Below, in pieces: positions 1 through 5,718 of a stretch of DNA of 33,722 nucleotides (position 1 is its first letter; each line of letters starts with the position of its first letter). The stretch comes from an uncultured Christensenella sp. Its GTDB lineage: Bacteria; Bacillota; Clostridia; Christensenellales; UBA1750. The position numbers and the translations under genes are program-made. Below the pieces are notes generated by a model that saw nothing but the letters and a program-made list of their open reading frames with translations, was not told the origin of the DNA and did no database searches. The stretch covers positions 1-33,722 of the forward strand of contig CAOKIU010000022.1 of the NCBI GenBank assembly GCA_948468595.1, given 5' to 3'.

Positions 1-59
1 CTATCCGCGAGGGCGGCCGCACCGTTGGCTCCGGCGTTGTCATCAAGGTCATCGAATAA
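1..59 (+). CDS. tuf: Elongation factor Tu, C-terminal end (partial)
   Basis: Codons from position 3 to the TAA at 57-59 read IREGGRTVGSGVVIKVIE, which is the typical C-terminal beta-strand of elongation factor Tu domain III. EF-Tu carries aminoacyl-tRNA to the ribosomal A site as a GTP complex in the cytoplasm. Only the last 18 residues lie in the window, so the G domain cannot be checked. An intrinsic terminator follows within 15 bases of the stop, so this is the last gene of its transcript. The short conserved tail is distinctive; the main alternative would be another paralogue of the same factor. Confidence 0.93.
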   Translation, partial: IREGGRTVGSGVVIKVIE

Positions 60-73
60 GTTTGTCCATATAG

Positions 74-100
74 GGAAGGAGCTTTTGCTCCTTCCTTTTT
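74..100 (+). terminator. Intrinsic terminator of tuf
   Basis: A perfect 9-bp stem, GGAAGGAGC (74-82) with GCTCCTTCC (87-95), has a TTTT loop and five T (96-100). It lies 14 bases after the EF-Tu stop. Confidence 0.93.
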
Positions 101-126
101 GCATGGAAGAAAAAGGGGGACAAAAG

Positions 127-189
127 ATGGAGCTGCGATTCGCTTTTGACCGGTCCCCGGAAGCCTTCGACGAGCGGCGGCAAGGGTAA
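127..189 (+). pseudogene. Orphan 20-codon reading frame, possible truncated gene start
   Basis: An ATG at 127 sits 6 bases after a GGGGGA Shine-Dalgarno-like run (115-120) and opens a frame of only 20 codons, reading MELRFAFDRSPEAFDERRQG before TAA at 187-189. The codons are GC-rich like the rest of the genome, and composition becomes AT-rich immediately afterwards. This looks like the 5-prime stub of a gene whose body was replaced or lost at the junction near 190. It could also be a real micro-protein or chance. No product is recognised. Confidence 0.3.
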
Positions 190-271
190 ATTGGTTGTTG
201 CAAAAAGTAATTTGTCAATGATTTATACGTTAATATTTATATAGAAAAGTAAAATAAATATGAAGAAATTG

Positions 272-300
272 TTGACTGGCGGGACAGAATGAGCTATAAT
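272..300 (+). promoter_or_regulatory. Sigma-A promoter for the secreted-protein gene
   Basis: TTGACT at 272-277, a 17-base spacer and a perfect TATAAT at 295-300. The predicted transcript starts near 307 and leaves a leader of about 68 nt before the ATG at 375. Confidence 0.85.
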
Positions 301-374
301 GCAACTAAAAGTAGAGAGGGTGATATCAATGGATTAGGGAGAGGATTCCTACATGAAATGAAAGGGGTAGCAGT

Positions 375-1112
375 ATGAAAAAATTGTTGTCTTGGGCTAT
401 CACCTTTGCGTTGATTATATCGGTCATGGTACAGCCGGTATTTGCGTCGGGTCATCCAGAAACAGATATCGCAAATATCGATGCCAACGAACTTACGGAA
501 TTGGTTGCGAGCGGAGTGGATCAGCGCAGCCCTGGAGCGAAACAAAGCATGACAATCAATGCGTCTGCTCAAAAGTTGAGTTCCAAGGCAAGAAGTGCGA
601 GATTGGAGGAACATGTCTTTGAACCTCAAATAGCCACACTGCTTTTAGACCGCACCGAACAGGACGGAGTTACGCAAGAAACTTACATGACGGTAGCAGC
701 TGTAGACTTCCAAAGCAGCAATACGGAATCAAGCTCGAGCAGCAAGCAGTCCATGACCGTCTATGTATACATTACATATGACTACAAGTTTGAGGATGGA
801 TACACCAACGCGTACACAAGATTCAACAAGACGCAGCACAAAATTGTCGTTCATTCTTCTAGCCTAAGAGCAACAGCTTTGCGCATGGAACATAATGCTT
901 GGAGCAGAGCAAACTTGGATGAGGATAGTGATGAGCGCACTGTATCAAATCCCACTAGCAACACGATGTATACGCTCAAAGCACGCACTGGAGCCGCATG
1001 GTGGTATATTAATGAAGCAACATATATCGCTTCAACTTCTGGTTATACAAGTGATGGAGCGGTAGGCTTTGTTGAACTGGAAATACTCCCTGGTAAGGCG
1101 GATTTGCAATGA
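375..1112 (+). CDS. Secreted protein of unknown function
   Basis: The 245-residue product begins with a clear Sec signal peptide: MKKLLS, a hydrophobic stretch at about 7-20, and a likely cleavage after VFA around residue 24. The mature part is Ser/Thr-rich, with a serine run near residues 118-123 and beta-rich segments such as YVYITYDYKF. No catalytic motif, lipobox, sortase signal or membrane anchor is visible. The ATG at 375 has an AAGGGG Shine-Dalgarno at 362-367, and a near-perfect promoter lies upstream. Its codons are clearly AT-richer than those of the genes from 2965 onward, which suggests acquisition or very different selection. The membrane-protein gene follows after 27 bases and is probably co-transcribed. 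I do not recognise the family. Confidence 0.85.
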   Translation: MKKLLSWAITFALIISVMVQPVFASGHPETDIANIDANELTELVASGVDQRSPGAKQSMTINASAQKLSSKARSARLEEHVFEPQIATLLLDRTEQDGVTQETYMTVAAVDFQSSNTESSSSSKQSMTVYVYITYDYKFEDGYTNAYTRFNKTQHKIVVHSSSLRATALRMEHNAWSRANLDEDSDERTVSNPTSNTMYTLKARTGAAWWYINEATYIASTSGYTSDGAVGFVELEILPGKADLQ

Positions 1113-1139
1113 CTGCATTTTGATTGGATGATTACGTAG

Positions 1140-1970
1140 TTGATTGGGGGGAGAAGAACGAAGAGTTGGAAATGGGTGTGGCTTGGCTTGGGAGTCGCGA
1201 TGGTGTATGTCTTAGCAGTGTATGTAATGCTTTTAATAGGCCCGCGTATCGGCATGGATTTGGAGACCAAAAAATGGTTCCTTCGCACTAGTTTTTCTCC
1301 TCTGGTTTGGGGGATTGCGTTGGCTGTGGGTCTGCACCTGATGGGCGTGATGCGGCTGGACATCCACTCGCTGGAGTGGCTGCCGGCGGCAGTAGTGGGC
1401 GCCGTGATGTGGGCAATGACCAAGACGCCCGTGTGGTTTACGGCCTACCCATCCGGAGACGGGCGGCGGATGCCGCCGGTAACGGTGTTCTTCATTGGCC
1501 TTGTGCTGACGGACGCGCTGCGAGGCGGCCTGGAACGACGGGGCCTTGGGTTCCGCTGGCGGCTGGCGCTGGGCCTGGCGGCGTTGGTGCTGGCAAGCTG
1601 CGCGGGCGACCTGCTCTACGACCTCATGAACGCCGTGGAGCGCAACACGATGAAGTCGATGATTACCTGGAAGGACCCCCTGCCCTTTGCCGCGATGTAT
1701 TACGGCGTGCCGCTGCTCCGGGTGGCGTGCGGGCTGGTGCTGGTCCCCCTCGTTCGCCGCAACGTGCCCGCGGGCGCGGCGATGGCGGCGCTGGGGCTGG
1801 CGGGTTGCGCGCTGTTGCTGCTGAGCTGGTACGAGAGCCCGCTGGGGCTGACGGATTGGTTTCAGGAAGGGCTGCCAAACAGGCTTGTCCAGGAGCACCG
1901 CGCGCTCTCGGTGTACGCCGCGCTGCTGCTTGGCGGGACCGCCGCGATGGTCAAACGGCCGGAAGATTAA
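1140..1970 (+). CDS. Multi-pass membrane protein of unknown function
   Basis: A hydrophobic protein of up to 276 residues with about seven transmembrane helices. The first, around residues 10-34, follows a basic RRTKSWK segment, which fits the positive-inside rule for the TTG start at 1140. That TTG has no good Shine-Dalgarno. An in-frame ATG at 1200 has GGGAG at 1190-1194 with a 5-base spacer and would give 256 residues, so the start is open. No enzyme motif is visible. About the first 60 codons are AT-rich like the upstream secreted-protein gene, while the rest (from about 1310) uses GC-rich codons like the host, so the frame may be a recombinant join. A strong terminator follows. Function is unknown; a partner role for the upstream secreted protein is only inferred from adjacency. 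Confidence 0.75.
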   Translation: MIGGRRTKSWKWVWLGLGVAMVYVLAVYVMLLIGPRIGMDLETKKWFLRTSFSPLVWGIALAVGLHLMGVMRLDIHSLEWLPAAVVGAVMWAMTKTPVWFTAYPSGDGRRMPPVTVFFIGLVLTDALRGGLERRGLGFRWRLALGLAALVLASCAGDLLYDLMNAVERNTMKSMITWKDPLPFAAMYYGVPLLRVACGLVLVPLVRRNVPAGAAMAALGLAGCALLLLSWYESPLGLTDWFQEGLPNRLVQEHRALSVYAALLLGGTAAMVKRPED

Positions 1971-1974
1971 ACCG

Positions 1975-2008
1975 CCGTCCCCCTCTCAGGGAGAGGGGGA
2001 CGGTTTGA
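1975..2008. terminator. Strong hairpin terminator after the membrane-protein gene
   Basis: A perfect 13-bp stem (1975-1987 with 1991-2003) with an AGG loop begins 5 bases after the stop and is followed by TTTGATTTT. The XRE gene on the minus strand also ends nearby at 2026, so the hairpin may serve both strands. Confidence 0.75.
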
Positions 2009-2025
2009 TTTTCCGAAGGAGGCGG

Positions 2026-2394
2026 TCAAAAACGGCGGGCCGACCACTCGGCAAGGATGAGGGGCACGATGTGCGCGTTCAGCTCATAAAGAATAAAACA
2101 CTGCGCTTCCGGTTGTTTTCTAATCATGTGGATCAGCACGTCACGGATGCCCGTCTCGTCCTGAGGAGGGTTCGGGGCGAGCAGGCATTCCATGGAAACA
2201 CACAGCGCGCAGGACAAACGGTAGAGATAACGGACGGTCGGCATCTGCTTTCCGCGCTCTATGCTGCCGTAGTAGTTGGGAGACATGCCCACCATCTCCG
2301 CCAACTCTTCCTGCGTATAACCACGCAGCTCCCGAAAATACTTGAGATGCCGTCCGAATTCCGGGAACGACAAAGGCGTTTTGCGCTTGGCCAT
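2026..2394 (-). CDS. XRE-family (Cro/CI-type) transcriptional regulator
   Basis: The 122-residue protein has a helix-turn-helix domain at about residues 12-66, with the typical pattern LKYFRELRGYTQEELAEMVG, then SPNYYGSIERGK, then PTVRYLYRLSCAL. The family binds short palindromic operators as dimers and often represses its own gene. The C-terminal half (about 75-122) is short and carries no recognised effector or protease domain. The ATG at 2394 has GGAGG 13 bases upstream. Upstream inverted repeats at 2400-2438 and 2449-2475 could be operators. The neighbour upstream on the same strand is a small acidic protein of unknown function. Target genes are unknown. Confidence 0.88.
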   Translation of the reverse strand: MAKRKTPLSFPEFGRHLKYFRELRGYTQEELAEMVGMSPNYYGSIERGKQMPTVRYLYRLSCALCVSMECLLAPNPPQDETGIRDVLIHMIRKQPEAQCFILYELNAHIVPLILAEWSARRF

Positions 2395-2399
2395 AATCG

Positions 2400-2438
2400 A
2401 TCTACCTCCATGTAAATTTTTTCGAAATGGAGATAGAT
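2400..2438 (-). promoter_or_regulatory. Inverted repeat masking the ribosome binding site of the XRE gene
   Basis: ATCTACCTCCAT (2400-2411) pairs with ATGGAGATAGAT (2427-2438), 11 of 12 positions. In the minus-strand RNA one arm contains the GGAGG Shine-Dalgarno of the XRE gene, so the hairpin could limit translation. It could equally be a DNA operator. Confidence 0.4.
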
Positions 2439-2448
2439 TGTTAGGAGC

Positions 2449-2489
2449 AATTCACCCTATTTTTTAGGGTGAATTGAATGCGTAAACAA
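2449..2489 (-). promoter_or_regulatory. Putative XRE promoter with operator-like inverted repeat
   Basis: On the minus strand TTGTTT (2489-2484), a 17-base spacer and TAAAAA (2466-2461) form a weak promoter. A perfect 10-bp inverted repeat, AATTCACCCT (2449-2458) and AGGGTGAATT (2466-2475), straddles the -10 element. This placement fits autorepression by the XRE protein; no T-tract follows, which argues against a terminator. Confidence 0.4.
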
Positions 2490-2494
2490 TGGTT

Positions 2495-2743
2495 TTACCG
2501 GTCGTTTAGATCGACGAATTGTCCCACTGCCGCATTGATTTCATCATTCTCCTCCAGCATTGGTAGGCTGATACCCTTTTCGCGCAGCACTTCCGCAAAG
2601 ATCATGGCGCTCAACAGGGATTCCCCATCTTCCGGGTTTTTTAGCCATGCATCCCGCATGGAAAGCGCGCACTCCACAAGGTGCTCCGTCCTCATTTCCT
2701 CCAGAGATTGATAGAGCTCATCGGAGATAAAATGACTATTCAT
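2495..2743 (-). CDS. Small acidic protein of unknown function
   Basis: An 82-residue, mostly helical, acidic protein. It has no signal peptide or membrane segment. It has a good Shine-Dalgarno (AGGGGAGG, 2752-2760 on the minus strand) and a well-formed promoter (2773-2801), which together support a real gene. The downstream neighbour on the same strand is the XRE regulator, about 100 bases away. Such XRE plus small-protein pairs occur in mobile or toxin-antitoxin-like settings, but no toxin fold or motif is visible here. I do not recognise the family. Confidence 0.72.
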   Translation of the reverse strand: MNSHFISDELYQSLEEMRTEHLVECALSMRDAWLKNPEDGESLLSAMIFAEVLREKGISLPMLEENDEINAAVGQFVDLNDR

Positions 2744-2772
2744 TAATAATATCCTCCCCTCGTGATGCTCCC

Positions 2773-2801
2773 ATCATAACACATGCAATCTAACCTGTAA
2801 A
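2773..2801 (-). promoter_or_regulatory. Promoter of the small acidic protein gene
   Basis: On the minus strand TTTACA (2801-2796), a 17-base spacer and TATGAT (2778-2773) lie 30 bases before the start codon at 2743. Confidence 0.75.
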
Positions 2802-2912
2802 TAGAGATAAATGTACTAAATGGAGTATTGTTGTCGGTAAATGATACAAATAGTTTACATTTGTCGGGAGATTGCACGCAGGGGTGAGGAGCGGAAAAGG
2901 AGGGTATTGAAT

Positions 2913-2940
2913 AAAAAACCGCCCCCACAAGAGGGGGCGG
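2913..2940 (-). terminator. Intrinsic terminator of the PRPP synthetase gene
   Basis: An 8-bp GC stem (CCGCCCCC 2919-2926 with GGGGGCGG 2933-2940) is followed on the minus strand by six T (2918-2913), about 25 bases after the prs stop. Confidence 0.92.
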
Positions 2941-2964
2941 CCAGCAATTGAATGAAGGGAGGAT

Positions 2965-4164
2965 TTATTTGTCGGTGGAGGCCAACTGCTGAGCCCTGTG
3001 GCGGGCGAGCAGGTTTTGAATGCGCTGCATGGGATTGAGCAGCGGAGAGATGGAGCGGTCGTGGTTGAGGGTGGCGATGATGAGCGCGATGTACTTGGAC
3101 ATATCCACCTCAATAAACCAATCCTGCTGCTTGAGCTCCGGGCGCAGATAGTTGAGGTTGGTGGCGAGGATATAGTCGAAGAGCCCCTCCTGGTGCGCCT
3201 TGTTGAAGACCTCGATGCCGTTGGTGAACATGGCGAAGGTGGTGGCCATGAAGATGCGCCCGCACTTGCGGCGCTTGAGCTCGCGCGCCAGGTCGAGCAT
3301 GGAATCGCCGGTGGCGAGGATGTCGTCGGCGATGAGCACATCCTTGCCCTCGACGGACTCGCCCATGTACTCGTGCGCGACAATGGGATTGCGGCCGTTG
3401 ACCACCACGGAGTAATCGCGGCGCTTGTAGAACAGGCCCATATCCAACCCCAGCATGGTGGCGTAGTAGATGTTGCGGTTGGCGGCGCCCTCATCAGGGC
3501 TGATGCACATCATGTGGTTGCTGTCAATCTGCAAATCGGGCAGCTTGCGCAGCAGCGCCTTGAGCATCTGGTAGGTGGGCTGCACGTTTTCAAAGCCGGA
3601 ATGGGGGATGGCGTTCTGCACGCGGGGATCGTGCGCGTCAAAGGTGATGATGTTGTCAATCCCCATAGCGGTCATTTCTTGCAGCGCCATGGCGCAGTCC
3701 AGGGATTCGCGGGCGCCGCGGCGGTGCTGGCGTCCCTCGTAGAGGTAGGGCATGATGACGGAGACGCGCTTTGCCTTCTTGCCCTCGGCCGCGATGATGC
3801 GCTTGAGGTCCTGGAAGTAGTCGTCCGGGGACATGGGGACATCCATGCCGTACATGCGGTAGGTTTTGGAATAGTTGGTCACGTCGCAGAGGATGTACAG
3901 GTCATACCCACGCACGGACTGGCGGATGACCGCCTTGCCCTCGCCCGAGGAGAAGCGCGGGCAGTCGGCTTCCAGTAGGAAGCTATCGCGCAGATAACCA
4001 GGATAAGTGAGCAGGACCTGATCCGCGTTCTCCGGCTCCTTCTCCCACCGGATCAGGTAGGAGTTGACCTTTTCTCCCAGGGTTTTGCAGCCATCCATGG
4101 CGATGATGCCGAGAGGACCTATGGGCTTGGGGTCATTGCTGAGACGAGACGGACTTTCTGACAT
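2965..4164 (-). CDS. prs: Ribose-phosphate pyrophosphokinase (PRPP synthetase)
   Basis: Makes 5-phosphoribosyl 1-diphosphate from ribose 5-phosphate and ATP, the entry metabolite for purine, pyrimidine, histidine, tryptophan and NAD synthesis. The PRPP-binding loop DDILATGDSM lies at residues 280-289, and the metal/active-site region includes RQHRRGARE (145-153) and FDAHD (175-179). At 399 residues it is longer than the roughly 315-residue classical enzyme, matching the long form often annotated in Clostridia. The ATG at 4164 has GGGAGG (4178-4173) with an 8-base spacer. It is a single-gene transcript, with a terminator after it and a promoter overlapped by a perfect palindrome before it, so specific repression is likely. 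Confidence 0.95.
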   Translation of the reverse strand: MSESPSRLSNDPKPIGPLGIIAMDGCKTLGEKVNSYLIRWEKEPENADQVLLTYPGYLRDSFLLEADCPRFSSGEGKAVIRQSVRGYDLYILCDVTNYSKTYRMYGMDVPMSPDDYFQDLKRIIAAEGKKAKRVSVIMPYLYEGRQHRRGARESLDCAMALQEMTAMGIDNIITFDAHDPRVQNAIPHSGFENVQPTYQMLKALLRKLPDLQIDSNHMMCISPDEGAANRNIYYATMLGLDMGLFYKRRDYSVVVNGRNPIVAHEYMGESVEGKDVLIADDILATGDSMLDLARELKRRKCGRIFMATTFAMFTNGIEVFNKAHQEGLFDYILATNLNYLRPELKQQDWFIEVDMSKYIALIIATLNHDRSISPLLNPMQRIQNLLARHRAQQLASTDK

Positions 4165-4183
4165 GAGAATTACCTCCCAATAT

Positions 4184-4222
4184 TACTGTATACAGTATAG
4201 CACGGTTGGTGCGAAATTTCTC
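4184..4222 (-). promoter_or_regulatory. prs promoter with overlapping 14-bp palindrome
   Basis: TACTGTATACAGTA at 4184-4197 is a perfect palindrome. On the minus strand it overlaps a -10 hexamer TATACT (4199-4194); the -35 (GAGAAA, 4222-4217) is weak at a 17-base spacing. The palindrome would cover the -10 and start site, the classic place for a repressor. Confidence 0.65.
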
Positions 4223-4393
4223 CATGAATGACGGAATTGCCCGAATTTTTACATTTCACTCGGCAATAAAGTTCGGCCATGTTCGGAATACGATTCAGAA
4301 TAATGGCCTCGTTTTCGGCGCGCGAGGGGTTTTTTATGCCTTCAGCGGTAAGCTCTTTTCCGCACACTGAAACCAGGCGGGCGCTGAACCGGC

Positions 4394-5593
4394 CTAGCCC
4401 TGCGAAAGGTCCTCAATGAGTTCGGGAAGGACGTGCCGCCAGGGCGTCCACGCGGCAAGGGGCGCAGGCGCTTCATTGGCGGTGGGCAGCGCCTGCTTGG
4501 GAAGAGCGCTCCCGCCCTGTGCGCGGAGCAGCTTGCCGCTCGCCTCAAGGCGGAGGAGGTTTTCCTCCTCCAGGAGCAGGGCGAGGGCGCGCCGCGCGAG
4601 GTCCGCATCCGTGGCGCTTGCGTTGACTGCAAAATAACCCGCGCGCGGCAGCTCGCGCGTGGCGGTTACCTCCCCGGAGGGCGTGGGCGGCAACGCGATT
4701 TGGTAGGAAACGCAGTCCGGCCACGCAGCCAGATGCGCAATTCCCGTGGAAGTGGTCAGCAGCATGCCCGCTCCGCCCGCGGCAAACAGCGCGCTGCCCT
4801 CCTCAAGGCTGAGACTGGCCGAACCGGCATACAGACTGCCATCCCTTTGCATGGCGGCAACGGCCGCGCGCCATGGCGCGTACGGGTCGTCGATCGCCCC
4901 GTCCTCCGCCATGCCGGCAAGCGGTTCTCCCTGCGCGGAGAGCGCGCTCTCCAGCGGGCGAAGGAGGCCGTTCCACGCATCGCCGCCACAGACCGCCAGG
5001 CCGCACACGCCGTTTCCTCCCTCCGCCTGCCAAATGGCGCGCGCGCAGCGAACCAATTGCGCAAAGCTGGCGGGAGGCGTCAAGCCGAGCCGCGCGAAGA
5101 GGCGCTCGTTGCACACCAGCCGCACCGTGCGCACCCCGGCGGGCACCGCGAAGATGCCCTCCTGGGTCAAGCTCTGCGCGGCAGCGCGCGCGCCCTGGGG
5201 GAGCGGATCGTAAACCTCGGCAGGCAAGGCGTTTTCCAGCGGCAGCAGCCACCCCCTCGCCGCGTAGGGCCCCACCCATTCCTCGCTCACCTCAAACAGG
5301 TCCGGGCCCATGCCCGCGCACAGGCGCAGCGCCAGCGCGTCGTCATATCCTTCGGCGGGCTCCTGCGTCAGGGCGACTTCGCAGGCAAGGCGTTCGGATA
5401 GCGCCGCGCGCACGGCCTCCAGCGGCGCGCCATCCGCCGCTCGAACCGTCATCCATTCCAGCGTGGGGCACGCCGGGGAGGCGGATGACGGTTCGGGAGG
5501 CGGGGACGCCAGCGGACGCGCGGCCAGAAAAAGCGAGCCTCCCCCCAACAGCAGGGCGGCCAGAAAGCTAAGCGCGCGCGCCGGTTGCCGCAT
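4394..5593 (-). CDS. Extracellular solute-binding protein (family 1-like)
   Basis: A 399-residue exported protein with the general layout of sugar/oligopeptide ABC substrate-binding proteins: a signal peptide (MRQPARALSF followed by a hydrophobic core to about residue 27), two alpha/beta lobes, segments such as GPDLFEVSEEWV, EGIFAVPAGVRTVRLVCNERLFARLGL, and a C-terminal helical tail. No lipobox cysteine is visible after the hydrophobic core, so the protein may be released or held by its signal helix rather than lipidated. The ATG at 5593 has GAGGGG at 5605-5600. A GTG at 5623 in the same frame is rejected because it lacks a good site and sits at the predicted transcript start. No permease or ATPase accompanies it; the divergent kinase/regulator pair suggests a ligand-sensing role. 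The ligand is unknown. Confidence 0.8.
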   Translation of the reverse strand: MRQPARALSFLAALLLGGGSLFLAARPLASPPPEPSSASPACPTLEWMTVRAADGAPLEAVRAALSERLACEVALTQEPAEGYDDALALRLCAGMGPDLFEVSEEWVGPYAARGWLLPLENALPAEVYDPLPQGARAAAQSLTQEGIFAVPAGVRTVRLVCNERLFARLGLTPPASFAQLVRCARAIWQAEGGNGVCGLAVCGGDAWNGLLRPLESALSAQGEPLAGMAEDGAIDDPYAPWRAAVAAMQRDGSLYAGSASLSLEEGSALFAAGGAGMLLTTSTGIAHLAAWPDCVSYQIALPPTPSGEVTATRELPRAGYFAVNASATDADLARRALALLLEEENLLRLEASGKLLRAQGGSALPKQALPTANEAPAPLAAWTPWRHVLPELIEDLSQG

Positions 5594-5599
5594 ACCGAA

Positions 5600-5605
5600 C
5601 CCCTC
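5600..5605 (-). promoter_or_regulatory. Ribosome binding site that fixes the solute-binding protein start
   Basis: GAGGGG on the minus strand, 6 bases before the ATG at 5593. It supports this ATG over the GTG 30 bases upstream. Confidence 0.7.
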
Positions 5606-5628
5606 GTTTCCCGTGTTTTTCACCTATC

Positions 5629-5681
5629 ATTATAGATTAACCGTTAGGGTTCTTGCAAGGGGCCGCGCAAGAACGTATACT
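5629..5681. promoter_or_regulatory. Divergent promoters sharing one -35 hexamer, with interrupted palindrome
   Basis: TTGCAA at 5653-5658 is self-complementary. Rightward, a 17-base spacer leads to TATACT (5676-5681) for the kinase gene. Leftward, an 18-base spacer leads to TATAAT (5634-5629) for the solute-binding protein gene. GTTCTTGC (5649-5656) and GCAAGAAC (5667-5674) form a perfect 8-bp inverted repeat with a 10-base gap, overlapping the shared -35. A regulator bound here would control both transcripts. Confidence 0.7.
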
Positions 5682-5718
5682 GGGGAAAGAGCGATGCTTT
5701 TTTGTGGGGAGGTCGGCG

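Larger units (their letters stand above)
60..374. other. Intergenic region tuf to secreted-protein gene
   Basis: This gap holds the tuf terminator (74-100), the orphan 20-codon frame (127-189), an AT-rich stretch from about 190, and a near-consensus promoter (272-300). Nothing else was recognised. Confidence 0.8.

Noticed and set aside
2998..3978. Long open frame antisense to prs
   Set aside because: It mirrors the prs codons, is Val/His/Asp/Gly-repetitive as expected for a GC-rich shadow frame, and has no ribosome site.
4303..4336. Hairpin followed by six T on the plus strand
   Set aside because: The stem is only 5 bp and no plus-strand gene lies upstream to terminate.
4170..4367. 65-codon minus-strand frame upstream of prs
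   Set aside because: It starts with GTG without a ribosome site, runs through the prs promoter and palindrome, and ends in the prs ribosome site, so it is probably chance.
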